Assembly: GCF_008831285.2 (NCBI RefSeq)
Contig: NC_045141.1
Coordinates: forward strand, 18,162,848 to 18,226,847
DNA: 64,000 nucleotides
Reading direction: 5' to 3'
DNA from: Nymphaea colorata
Taxonomy: Eukaryota; Streptophyta; Magnoliopsida; Nymphaeales; Nymphaeaceae
Positions 1 to 12,700 of the stretch are shown piece after piece (position 1 is the first letter of the stretch; each line of letters starts with the position of its first letter). Below the pieces are notes generated by a model. The model had not been told where the DNA came from, did not search any database, and was given only the letters and a program-made list of their open reading frames with translations. Position numbers and translations under genes: made by a program.

Positions 1-668
1 CTCCTCAAACAACTCTGTAATAAGAACCATAACTATTATTTCATTCTTTGTCCCCTGATAAACTGGGGTTAGGCAGATCTTATTCCAATAGATACTCGAT
101 GGTTATTGAACTCTTGACCCTCGTAAACGCGAAGGTCTTATAAGTCACACTCTCGGCCATGTGGGCAAAAATAATGAGTACTGAATTTGGGGATTAGGAG
201 CTTACGTACAAGTCCTAAATTCAGTTGACACTAATGGGCTACAATTGGTTGTGGTAGAATTACCAACACAAAATAGGTTGCTTTTCTTTTAGAGAGAGAT
301 AGAGAGAGAGCAAGCGAAGCACAAATTTGACAATCAAAATTTATTAGTCTCACAGTCATGGTGATCCAAAGTGACAAAAGAAAATTAGATCACAAGTTGA
401 AATGAAATGTTCATAGCGTAAACAAACAAATGGTAGCTATTAGATCGTATAGTTCCTTTCTTTCTTTTTTGACTTTAGATAAATAGAGGCAACCAAAAGA
501 CAGTACTCACTCTTGACTGAAAATTGTTTTGGCTTAAAAACTTCGACATACTTATGGAGTTTCATAATGTATATTATCAACTTATCATCATGTAGACATA
601 GAACAAAAGGGAAAAAAAAAGATACAAATATCAGTTCTGAGAAGTAGCTATATGAACTCCCAACTTAC

Positions 669-1500
669 TTGTTCTCTTTCATTGTGTTCTGTAATTACTT
701 GACCTCCCTGTTCAACTTGTTCCTGCCAATTTAAATCAATGTATTGAAAGGCGCCACAGTGCAGAAGCCCATGAACTTACCTACCAAAAGTAAAAGCAAT
801 AAGCAAACAGTAAACAAAAGAACACCATCGAAATGAAAAAAAACCCATGGAACCCAAATCGAACAGCCAAACTGCTACCCAAGTGTCTAAACAGACCACA
901 ACAAAAATCTACCGGAAAAAAAGATCAAATAGCAAAGCGAGTGAATCACTGATGCACCAACATTTCCCCATCAAATTCATCTCCTTCAAGTTTCGGAATT
1001 GATGTTAATGAGCCCCCCTTCAGTTCAGAAATCCAGTTCAAAAGATTGCCCATGAGAAAATACGAGAACTTTCCACCTATGCAACAACAAACCTGAGACG
1101 GGAGAACCTCAATTAGAGAGGCATTGCTGCAAGGGACGTAGGTCCATAACTTGATCTACATCAAATACGTTATCATAACCTTTTAGATAAACAGTCGACT
1201 AAAATATGTAAAGCGGAACAAAATGTTCAAGAGCAAAATTTGAGAACAGGACATAACGACATATAGAGAAACAGAGTAAGAAGTGCTCACGGAGATGTTT
1301 TCCTTGTCGACTCATTGAGCTGGCGACCGTGTATCAATCTTTGAATAGAATTGGGTGCGGCTTCTCGTTCATCAAGCCCATAGCGTGCCTCTATCGGAGT
1401 AGATAGAGTAGAACAAGAACCCAGGGAAACCCCCGCCATCTACTAACCACGAAGAAAAGGAAAACGTAGACAACGCGCGAGATGGAGAGATCCTAATATC
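669..1500 (-). other. possible 5' exons of an unidentified minus-strand gene running off the left edge
   Basis: I do not recognise this gene. On the minus strand, an AG acceptor before 1092 opens a segment with an ATG at 1053 that reads MGNLLNWISELKGG and continues acidic to a weak GT donor after 958. A second segment, 722 to 669, is flanked by a good acceptor (TTGGCAG) and a strong donor (GTAAGT). It stays in frame and is Glu/Gln-rich. A donor-like GTGAGC just below 1291 would end an untranslated first exon covering roughly 1291-1500. A further segment near 480-560 also reads openly up to a GTGAGT donor. This is splice-signal reasoning only: no known domain is visible, and chance is a real alternative. 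Confidence 0.28.
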
Positions 1501-2524
1501 ACGAAACCATGCTCTCACTGATCTGCATGCATGAGAGTGGAGGCTGTGGTGAGGCATCGAAGATCCATCTAGGGTTGCAAATGTTTCTGACCGGTAGGGA
1601 GATGTAAATGATTCGGACCTGATTTGGATCTGCCGTTGCCACTTGCCAGATTTGGCCTAATCCGGTCTTAAATCCCACCTGCATTCAGGAAACCGAAATT
1701 TGCATCGGGAGCGTAGATCCAAGGCTTATATGTAACCAGATCGAATAGTTTTAGGGTATTCTGTCAACGTCTTGCTTGGCCACCTAACAACATAGTCTGA
1801 AACATTTCGATTCTTTTTCTTTACTGTATCACTAAATGGATCTGGTTTCCACTCATGAGTGTGTTTATTTCACAATCCCTCTTCTCATCTGACAAATCCA
1901 ATATTTTACATACAACTTGGATTTAAGATCTACCCTACCAGTTAGGGGCGGACCGACAGTCCAACCTCTGAATCCGAGTAGGGCCAACTGAATTGAAATC
2001 CAAAAATGCATTCCGTAATTAAAAAAATTATTTTTTTTAATGTAATTTTTTTTTCATTGGCCGGATGAGGCCATGGCCTAGGCGCCCCCCACCCCCCCTC
2101 TGCACCTGCACGCTAGTAAGATCCTGAGTTTGTTCTAATTGAAGATCTTATAATACATAACTTTTAATGCAGCCTTGAACTTGAATTTGATATTGGAAAC
2201 TATCAAACGCTATCTATATGTTTGTCCTTATTGTAGCCTTTAAGCAAATGTTTGCATGCAAGATGCAAGATTATGGAAATTTTAGGTACATGTTGGAAGA
2301 TGATTTTTTTTTAAGAATTTCACCTCGTTTGCATTTACAATTTAGCTTGAAAAAAAAAATCATGACAGAAGGCGTTCACTTGATAGTTTATGTGGTGCAT
2401 AAGGCATCTAGTAGTGCATTCTATGCCAGAGCATTAGGCCGAAAACATTTCATAACTTCTCCAGCCTCAGCCAATGTAGCCCAACTCACACTATAGCATG
2501 TAGGTTTCAGGTTTTCTGTGATAA

Positions 2525-2720
2525 GGGTGAAGCTAGAAATTTTTTATTAAAAGAGTCAAATTATAAGTTTAAAATTTTAACAAGGTTTGAAATATAATTT
2601 TTTAAAATTTCTTATATCAGCTAAGTGAAAAATTTTAAAATTACACGTAGGTTTTTTTTTTTTTCAATTTGTGTTGGGACCATGACCCCTGGATGCTGCA
2701 GCCCCCCTTAGCTCTCCCCG
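2525..2720 (+). repeat. AT-rich short interspersed element, copy 1
   Basis: The left part reads GCTAGAAATTTTTT and the right part has GGACCATGACCCCTGG. The core shares GAAATATAATTTTT followed by AAAATTT and TTATAT with another copy near 59111-59240, and resembles the reverse complement of 3720-3800. No coding capacity. It is probably an old non-autonomous element, class unknown, and its boundaries are approximate. Confidence 0.4.
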
Positions 2721-4290
2721 TTCAATTTCAATGTTTCTTTATTTTTACATTAACTTTTTTTTTCAAATATTTGAGCCACATATGGAATGGTGTAGGTAGT
2801 TCTTCAATGTTTCTTTATTTTTATATTAACTTTTTATTTTCAAATATTTGTTATGTTATACCTTCGAATATATAAATATGTGAATAAGTGCTCTTCTACA
2901 AATTTTTTCTAGCTCTGCCACGGCATTCTGTAAGACCCATCCTAAGCAGATGTATTGAAGCTCAAGAATTATTGGAACTCTTCCAGCATACTTATTTTAT
3001 TAATTATTTTGCACCTTGTGGATCTTTAACAAGGAGATTCATGATCCATTCACCATCTCCTCTTATTAAAGTGGATTGGTGCACGTGGGGAAGGGAGATA
3101 TTGGCTTTATTGTCACTCTCCTTTTTCTTTCCCATTGTCATTTGTTTCCTTCAATTACAATTTGGTAACTCTAACTACTTCATTCTTTCTCCATTCCTTT
3201 GTAATATTTTTCCTGTGGTTGACTGTGGGGCTCCTTAATGTCATTACTAGCAAAGTGCTTGAACCCTTGCATAAAATTTCAAATCATAGGTAGAATATGA
3301 TCGTTTTGCTAGAGTCAATTTTTTATAGAAAAATGCAATAGGTAGGGGATTCACTTGGAGGTATATATATATATATATATTTGTACATAATATTCTTTAT
3401 TGAAGAAAGGTAGGGAGCTTGTCCCAACAGCTGCCCAAACCATCATCAAAGTAAGAAAAAGGTTGGTTGAAGAATTCACAAAAAATGAAATATGCAATTG
3501 GCAATCATAACCAGACCAAAAATAGTTTTCAATTGGATGCTCCAAGAATATACTTGAAAATTAGGGAAAAAAAATACTTGATAAATAAACCACTTGCCTG
3601 GTTTTTTTCATGTGCCCCTCTATCTTATTGTCCTTAGACAAAAACCACCCTTGCCCGGTTACGGTTAGGAGCAAACCTAAAGGGGGCTCACATGGACGGT
3701 GACCTCACCTCAATTTTTTTTTTAAATGTATACGTAAATTTTAAAAAAAATTCATTTGTTTTATATAAAAAATTTGAAAAATAATATTTTGGCCCCTATC
3801 AAACTTTGGAAACTTTAATTCGACCCTCTCATGAAAAATTTCTAACTTTACAATTCTCGTAACTGCTTCTCCTTTTCTTGTTCATACATGCATATGGGCG
3901 TGCGTGCATGCTCATAGACATGCACCCACTTCGGGGTTCCGGTTCCTGTTTTTGCATAATTCTACATAACACATATTTTAATAACTTTAACACATATTTC
4001 AATAACTTTAATGCAACATCCCGAAACTTTATTGGCTCATATCAATTGATATGCACCTTCATGAAAAATGAAACCTCCCCCTTTATTTTCATCAATTCTT
4101 TATTTAAAAGACATGAAAGGGCATAGCATCCTTGGTAAGGTTAGGGGCACACGTTTTAAGCCGAAAGACTAGTACTTAAGTTGAAGAGAACACCACTGTC
4201 ATTGATAACACCCATTCAACTCAAAATTCTGTTGGCATGAGGATTACAAGGCCTTCCGACTCTTTTGTACCCGAAGCATTGTATGCAGCC

Positions 4291-4404
4291 TTTCTGTACA
4301 CAATTGTCGTCTATGCAAACCTAAACAATTTCTGTACACAATTGTCGTCTATGCAAACCTAAATAATTTCTGTACACAATTGTCGTCTATGCAAACCTAA
4401 ACAA
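4291..4404. repeat. 38-bp tandem repeat, three copies
   Basis: Three head-to-tail 38-bp units start at 4291, 4329 and 4367. Each begins TTTCTGTACACAATTGTCGT and ends in CTAAACAA or CTAAATAA. The copies are almost identical, the visible difference being one base near the end of unit two, so the array is probably young. Confidence 0.92.
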
Positions 4405-6634
4405 AGTACTTACAGACATATTAGTGTTGCTTATCATTTGATTTCCTAAAGGGTTTGTTTCTCAATTAAAATTTTTTAGCTCCACCACTGAACGGTCAAC
4501 GAAAGTCGACGAGAACCATCGTGCAAAAAGCTTCAAATTTATTTAGAAAACTATAAAGACCCACATTCTGATTAAAAACAAGTCGATCGATCTTTTCTTC
4601 GAAAAGTTTCAAAACCCATCTTAGAAACAAGATCGGCACCATTGCATTGCAGAGAAATCATATCTTCAACGATGGTTGAAGATATTTTAGAATGGCCGCC
4701 GCATGAAGCATGCTTGGGCGACCAAATGCGCGGTACTTCAAAAGCGTCCAGATCCATTAAAAGAAGTCTACGAGCCACGCCATCCTTTCGTCAGGTACGC
4801 AAGTCAAGGACGTTTACCCTTTGGGCTCGGGAAATGACGTCCACCGGGCCCAGACTTACTTGCTGGACTACGGCTGGGATCTGTTCGTACAAAAATAAAT
4901 TTCTATTGAATCTGTAAAATAACTTTGAAGTATAACGGAAGAACGGAAAGTACCTGAATTCAAATCAATGCCGTCTCGGGGATGCAGAAACCGATACGAG
5001 ACGCAATCCAAGTAATTAATTCTTCGATGCAGTCACGTGTATAGAGTTCTGGTCGGTGACCACTTTTCGCGTGTACGTGAGAATCCATCTATGTTAATTA
5101 AAATACGAGCAACTATATTTCCTTGACGGCTTCAAAGTGGACTTAAGGGAAAAAAAAAATTTTAAGTATGAAATCAATGTTATTAGATATCAGAAATTAA
5201 ATTAATATATTGTTTTAATAATGTTTAGCGAATTACCTGAGCTGGTTATGCATCAGCAAAAAGGTATTAATATATTGTTTTAAAAAATAAAAAATAATAA
5301 TGTATGGCAAAGTGTACTTTTTATTGATTCACCAATCAAAGTTGAGTTGAGGGTGCTACTTGGAAAGATAGCGTAGCTGGTTAACTTGATCGGCAATTAG
5401 ATTTTTTATGAGCGTCATTTTTTCTGGACTACAAATGGTGATATGTGACACGTTATTTGATGAGTGTTCTGGTCCTATCTAAATCTCGAAGCCAGTCTAA
5501 ACCCCAAAGATAAGAGAAAGACGAAAAAGTTTCATTTTTCTCTTTGTATTTTTTCATCATCACATATGTTTGCCTATATTTCGAACCCCAAATCCTAATA
5601 TACAACCTGCATCAATGCCTCCTTAGGATGCACCACATTGACTAAAAAGGAGATTCAATTCGATGGTCGATCAGATTGAAGGATTGAAAAGAAAAAAACA
5701 AAAACAATCTTCAATCCATGAGATTAAACTCAATTAGAAGGACAAAAAATCCTTTAGTGGAGAAAAAGAAAAAAGTGCAAAAGGTGAAATGAATTTTGAT
5801 GAAGCAAAAATTACTAAAGTGCCCCTTAAAGATCGACTTTGGTCCTTACAATGTTCCTATCATGTTGGCTCGTTGAGAGGAGAAAATGGAAAAATTACTT
5901 TTTATTTTCATAATTTGTCCTTTTAGGAAGCATGCCTTTTATTTTTTAAAAATATTTATGTCACACCGAAACATGTCGAGGCCCAAATACATAAGCAATG
6001 TTTGAATGTCTGGTATTTTATTATAGAAGTGAAATTTTGATTCAAATTTTATTAAAAAGTTCCATCAAAAAACAAACACGAAACAAATGTGTCAAATCTT
6101 TTTAATAGGTTGGAACATTAGTATCAAGAATAAAGTTCCACGTAAACAGGTAAAAACATAGGTGATTCTTTTTTTACTGTTGCTTTCCAATGCTTGGAAC
6201 AAAAATTGTAATCATCCCACGAAATGGTGTATATGAGACATAAATCTTTTTTTCCACATGAAATCTACCCCGTATGAAATACCAAGCATTCAATACCACG
6301 TACTCCAACGTCACCATAATGATTTTTCAAATTAAAGTTAAATTTGCGAGTCCAAATTGCCAGTCTACGATGACAACATTGATACCATTTTGCATTTTCG
6401 TATATGAAAAATATGTGCACTTCTAGATAATAAGATATTACACTTTTAAATATTTGGTATTTGTCAAATATGATGCTCTTGCCCTCCATACACAAACGCC
6501 ATTAACACCATGAAGGGGAGCGCGCGCGCACAAATACAGATGACAGATGAACAGGGACTGCATGAAAAACGCCACCAAGTTGACAGTAGGTGACGGCACA
6601 GCACATTCTCCTTCTTTGCCAGAAATGGATGAAG

Positions 6635-6660
6635 CCTATATATACCTGAGCATCCACGTG
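6635..6660 (+). promoter_or_regulatory. putative TATA box and G-box of the ferric reductase gene
   Basis: CCTATATATACC at 6635-6646 is a good TATA box about 130 bases before the ATG at 6775, which would give a leader of roughly 100 bases. A palindromic CACGTG lies at 6655-6660. bHLH factors that control iron-deficiency genes bind such boxes in other plants. A role here is inference, since this one sits at or just before the expected transcription start. Confidence 0.42.
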
Positions 6661-6774
6661 AAGCGAAGGCACCCCACCCTTCTGCAACAAATCGCCACCA
6701 TTAGTTCTTCACACCATCGTCGTTTAAGACCCTGCAGGTGAGTAAGATCCTGCGGGTGAGTTGAACGAGCGAGA

Positions 6775-9700
6775 ATGAAGATGGCAGCAGCTTCAATCTT
6801 GAGAGCTTGTATTGGCATCGTCTTCATGGGATGGATTCTGATCTGGCTTTTGATGCCCACCCGTCGCTGGAGTGCGGAATGGAAGCCCCGCTTGAGCAAA
6901 CGCACTTACTCTACTTATTTCGGGTCGTATGGTTAGTTTTTTCTTGATTCTTGGCATGTTTGCTGTTCCACTGATGGTATATACTATATAGCATGCAGAG
7001 CAGCGTGGGTACAGATTTAGATCTTTATATACTAGGTGACACTTGCAAGAATCTACAAACTTTCTTACTATAAGAGCACCCAGTATTGTTTTTCAGCAGA
7101 ATAATGCTTCAATTAGATGCAGTGCTTCCAAGCTCTAATTTGCTGTGTGAGAACGACAGACCAGTGTTCTTCGCGGTATAGTTAACTGCTAGAAGTATTA
7201 CATAGATTAAGAAGTTGGAATTCTGATTCATTTCTAGGAAATATTAGGAACCCAGAAAGCAGATTCAAGCAGGATTAATCCGGATTCCAAAGTCATGATC
7301 AAAATCACGTTTCTCCTGTCTCTTTGCTTTAAATTGGCATCGGGTTTATCAATTTATTGCAAGAGAGGTATATAATATCTAATGTTTCACTTCTTCAACG
7401 GTTCTCCTACGTTCCTTCCAGCTTTCTAAATCATACAATCTTTGAAACCACTGTTTTGCAATTATAACTATTAAAGCCCAGGCTGTTTCATCTCGAGGGA
7501 AGAGAAGATTTTTCTGATGGGAGGCGATTTTGCCACACGGAAGTAAGTGGGAAACGATTATGCGGTCAAGGAAAATAAAATTGTGATTGATTTTAAGTGT
7601 TTGATGCTTGTTTCAACCAGCCAAAAAGAAATAGTATTTGCTTCTCAAAGTATTACTCTTAATCTGATGAATAGTGCTGGGTGAAACAAACGGGCCCTTA
7701 TAGTTGATCACCCTCCAACATCAACTGTGGAGAAACCTAATTCAACACTTACAATTTGCTGCAGGTACCAACTTACTGCTCTATACCTTTCCCATTATGC
7801 TGGTTGCTGCTCTAGGCTGCATCTACGCCCACCTTGTGGATAGAAAGACCTCAGTCCATAAGGGGTATATATTGCTTTCCCGCATGTGCTTCCATGAATG
7901 TTATTGAACTATAGTTTGGTGTTTGCAGAAGAGGCTGCAGGCTAGATTGATTTGGCGGGTGGTAAAAACCAATTCATCCATGGTCACAATTATAAGAACT
8001 ATTATGAGAAACATCTGAAGCTTAAACTGACATTTTTCCAGTATATATAGTATTCAAGGGAAAATATTTGTTTCTTTTTTTCAAAACTGTTCTTAATTTC
8101 AGTTAATACTCTTGTTTTGTTTCAGATTTTCCTTTGTTGTGATATATTTTTTAGTTGGTTCTATTGCTACACGCAAATATATACCTTTGCGGCTTTGCCT
8201 GCTTTGATCTTTTAGACTTTTTTTTCGTTACCAGGATTTTCCCGTGATTTATCAAGAACATCTAGCCATAGAATATTATATATCTATCACAAGATGTTAC
8301 TACCAGAAAATTCTGGTTAAGGAGCATTAGCTATAAAATTTTAATTTTTTAAAAAGCACCAACATGTAAATGAAAAGAACTGTTTAGAAATATTAATATA
8401 AAAGTAAGAAGTTTTTTAGGGTCTGTGTGAGCAATTGCCCACATCTGCCGCTGCCCCAAGTTTCAGCTGGCTATAGAGGGCAGTTGGATTTAGGAGATTC
8501 AAGCGTCTAGACGGTTGGACTTGTAAGAACTTCAAATAGAAGAAGTCGAAATTCATTCAACATGAAGCAGTGAGCTTACTCTAACAAAAGGAAGGAAGAC
8601 AGAAAACCACGTACTCGACTCGAGTACTTCATCTGGCCTTTTTGCAACTTGCAACTGCCGATGCCTATCAGGAGCTGCATCACGATCTCACTAGCACTCC
8701 CCATTACTTTCACGGCAAGCGTTCAGGTCACCTGATCTGATCTCTTCTGAATGCGATTGATCGGTCTTCTCGTTTTCTGCATTAATTTTCAGGAAGGGAT
8801 CAAGAAAAGCTGGAGGACGGTCATGGTGGAGTCGCCCCATGATCGTGAAAGGGCCTCTTGGCACACTCAGCACAGCAGAGTTGGCATTCACCCTCATGTT
8901 CGTGGCTCTTCTTATATGGCTTTTCTCTACCTTCCTTGCTGTTGGTCTCCCCAAGACTACACTGCAAGATGCTCGCAATTTCAACCTCGAACTGTAAGTT
9001 CTGTATTCTCTTTCTCCTTTCCAAAGCTTTCTCTAATCTAAAACTTGTTCCAGACTTTAGCGTTGTGTTTGTACCTAGCGGTGAGATCTTCACATGTTTC
9101 AACTTGCATATGCGAATCCACACTTTTTCTATAGTAGATGAACATACCTCTTGTTGATCTAACTGGACATGCACCGCATCTATACTTCTGAAAGAAGAAA
9201 GAAGAAAGGAAAAAAGTTACTAAGTTGGTTGCGTATCACGACCCTCAAGTTCCTGTATCACATAAAAAAAAAAAAAGTTTTGTGCAGCCGGATCACATAT
9301 TCGTTTTCTTTTTCAAGAATATATTAACTATCGACTGTAATAGATTCAGCATGTTTTTGGAGCCAAAAGCATACTCTCCGAACTGTTCATTTGGAAATAA
9401 CAAAGATTTTGTCAAAGCTAGCATTGTGTCATCGGATGTTCGATCCCTACAGAATATTATAGTTCAGAGATCAAAGTAAACAAATCTAGAAATGGGTCCA
9501 CGAATCACGTTTTTTCTCGTTAATATTTAATGGATGCATGCATGCATGCGTGCATTTGTGATTATTCAACATTTTTTGCGGGACCTATCGTTAGATTGTA
9601 GGACCCATATGGTTTTAAGGAGGGTTGGGAGAGAGATAAGCGAGAGTTCATGGATATTGGCCCACTGACATGCGAATATGTGACTGCTTTCTGGTTTTGC

Positions 9701-12700
9701 ATTTAAGTCACAAAGTTGAAAACTGAGTTACTGGCCTACGTTTGCAAAAGCATAAATAGAACTATGGTGTCTGACCAAATATAATATGTGCGTTGATGAG
9801 CTAATATAATATTAATATAAAGATAGTGAAGGTAACGGTTAGCACGGGTCCTACATCTACGTACGTCAAGTAACAGCTAGCATAGTTTCATCTTTAACTA
9901 CGCCCTAGTACGTTATAAGGTGATAAGTTTCATCTACGTACGTCAAGTAACAGCTAGCATAGTTTCATCTTTAACTACGCCCTAGTACGTTATAAGGTGA
10001 TAAGTTTCATCTACGTACGTCAAGTAAAAGCTAGCACAGTTTCATCTTTAACTACGTCCTAGTACGTTATAAGGTGATAAATTCTTAATATACGTGGAGT
10101 TTTTCGCAAACAACTAACCTCACAGATAAAGTCTTCTTGTCTAGACACTAAAAAAACAAGACCTTTTTTTGGACACGGAGGTGGTTATGTCATATGACAT
10201 AACAGCTCAGGGGATAAAATCCTTTAACCCCCTATGAACGGCTGCCCTAAGCCCTAAGAGGCACTCTGTCTAGGCCCGAGTTGATCCAATTTGAGCTCGA
10301 CTTGAATTTGGTTGGTTAAGCTTGACTCGAGCTCGACTGACTAGAGCTCATTTATTTGTAAACGAGACAAGCTTGAGCATATAAGCAAATTGAGTAAGAG
10401 TTACATGAACTCGACTAGATTAAACTTGACTAAACTAGTTTAATCTAAGTTATGTTTATGTTTTTTTTTTTTTTGTAATCTTCAAACATAAAACTAAGAA
10501 AAGAGATCAAATCAAATAGGAAGTAGGTAAACTAACTTAAATGAGTTGAACTCAGACTGGGACCTGGCCTATTGAGTCTAGCTCGAGCTGACCTTATACA
10601 GCTCAACTCCAGCTCGAGCTGACCAATATAAGAGGCGAGTCGAGTCAAGTTGACTGAGCTCCAATTAGACTCAGCTCGTGTACAGGTCTGCCTTTGTCGG
10701 GGTCCTTGAGGCACTTGTTTGAATGGGGTGAACCGATTCCACCCCCTGGGGAGATGCCCTCGAAAAGTTGGGACTTTTTAAAATTCTTGTCAATCCTAAA
10801 CTTTTTTATGCCATCGATAAGAAGCTCATTGAGATTAGAGGTAGAACCAACTTCAGTCAGGTCGTACTCCATGCCAATTTGAAGGCATACCATGCTTTGG
10901 CTTTTGCACCCCTCCCCACTTTGTCAATCTATTTGGTTCATAATTCTTAAGTTGATTACACAATTAGCTTCGTGAAAAATGCTTTCGTACATAACGTTCT
11001 GTGTTCTATAATATATATATATATATCTCCAAGATTACCCTTATTTTATTCATTTATGTTCAAAATCATCATTAACTAAAAGGCCTACTTTCTGCTGTCC
11101 ACTTTAATGGTTATTAATTATCATCAAAGATTGTCCAAGGTTCTGGATGAACTAAAGTCAAAGGGATTGACACCCAGCGTAGTATCAACCATCACAAAGT
11201 TTATGTAAAAACAAAGAATACAGATCATGTTGAGCCATGGTTAACTTCTTAGGAAAAAAAAATGACCTTCTTGTCTGAAACTAGAAGACCACGAGGATGA
11301 ATCTCTGGTTATGCTATGAATATCTTCGTCAACGTCAGTATAATTGGTTAAAGAAAGTCTGGTTATGCAGATGGCAGTTGAAGTTGTGGAAAGTCTCTGT
11401 ATGGCTGGCATTTGTAGGAGTACTCTGCACTGCTCTTCTCTTCATTCCAGTGTCTAGAGGGTCAGCGATACTCAAGGCAGCAGGTCTGTCTTTCGAGGAA
11501 AGCATAAGATATCACATATGGCTGGGGCATACGGCCATGGCGGTCTTCACCATTCATGGATTATTTTATGTTATCATATGGGCTTCTAACAACGATTTAC
11601 ATGAGGTATCATGCTCTTAAAATCTTGCCCCAATTGCCATCATCATCATTCTCATGATGATCATCATCTGTATTTTCCTCACAAGGATGATCATGTACCA
11701 TGCAGATGTTGGTATGGACGAGAGTGGGGACATCAAATGTGGCCGGGGAGCTTTCCTGGCTTTTTGGGCTCGGGCTGTGGGTGACTACACTGCCATACAT
11801 CAGAAGGAAGATGTTTGAGCTCTTCTTTTACACTCACCAACTGTATGTGCTCTTCGTTTTCTTCTATGTCCTCCATGTTGGTGCCCCCCACTTCTATATG
11901 TTTCTCCCTGGACTCTATCTGTTCATGGTGGATCGCTTCCTGCGCTTCCTGCAATCTCGGCAGCCGGTGAGGCTCTTGTGCGCACGCGTTCTGCCATGTC
12001 ACGTGGTAGAACTAACCTTCTCAAAAAGGCTAGGTAAGATATATTGGATCATATTTTTCCGATTCCAGTTCGATTTAAACTGTTTTCTTCCCCACACTTT
12101 TGCTGAAAACGTCGATTTTCTTAGTCCGAAAACTGAAACCTTCGTGTTTGGCATACAAAATAATAAAAGTACTTATGGAATTGATAGAACAAATTTAATG
12201 ATCGCCGTTTGGAACAATAACATGTTAATGTTGCTTTTCTATGAATCTGCCCCAAAAAATTGAGATAGATTCATGAAATGCCATCACACAATGTCCTGCA
12301 AATTTGCCCTAATTTTTAGTGTAAATTTATAGAACAATAAAAACCTGTTACTGCAGCCAAACACCCGCATAGTGTATAGACTTCCTTGCCCGCCACAAAT
12401 GGTCTCCATTTACTTCAGCATGCAGGTGCAAAGGCATAACATTAGATATTCTTCACAATTCATGCCAACCAACTCGACATAAGATGTCAATGAAGATTGA
12501 ACTATACGTTGAATTATAGGCCTGATCTTTACAGCAGGCTTGGGTTGGCGGAACTGATAGCAGCAGTTCATTAACTTTGGCTAGTACAACCAATGCACTT
12601 CCTGGTCTAGAGTGTGAACGAGAAACAAACTGAAGAAAGATTCTTTTTTTTCTTCACAGTTTTTCCTTTTTTGTTCAGGCCTGCACTATAATCCCATGAG

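Larger units (their letters stand above)
1701..6630. other. intergenic spacer upstream of the ferric reductase gene
   Basis: No convincing gene is seen on either strand; open frames are short and lack splice or domain support. The stretch is AT-rich. It contains degenerate AT-rich interspersed elements near 2525-2720 and 3675-3860, a (TA) run near 3361-3380 and a 38-bp triple tandem repeat at 4291-4404. Confidence 0.6.
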
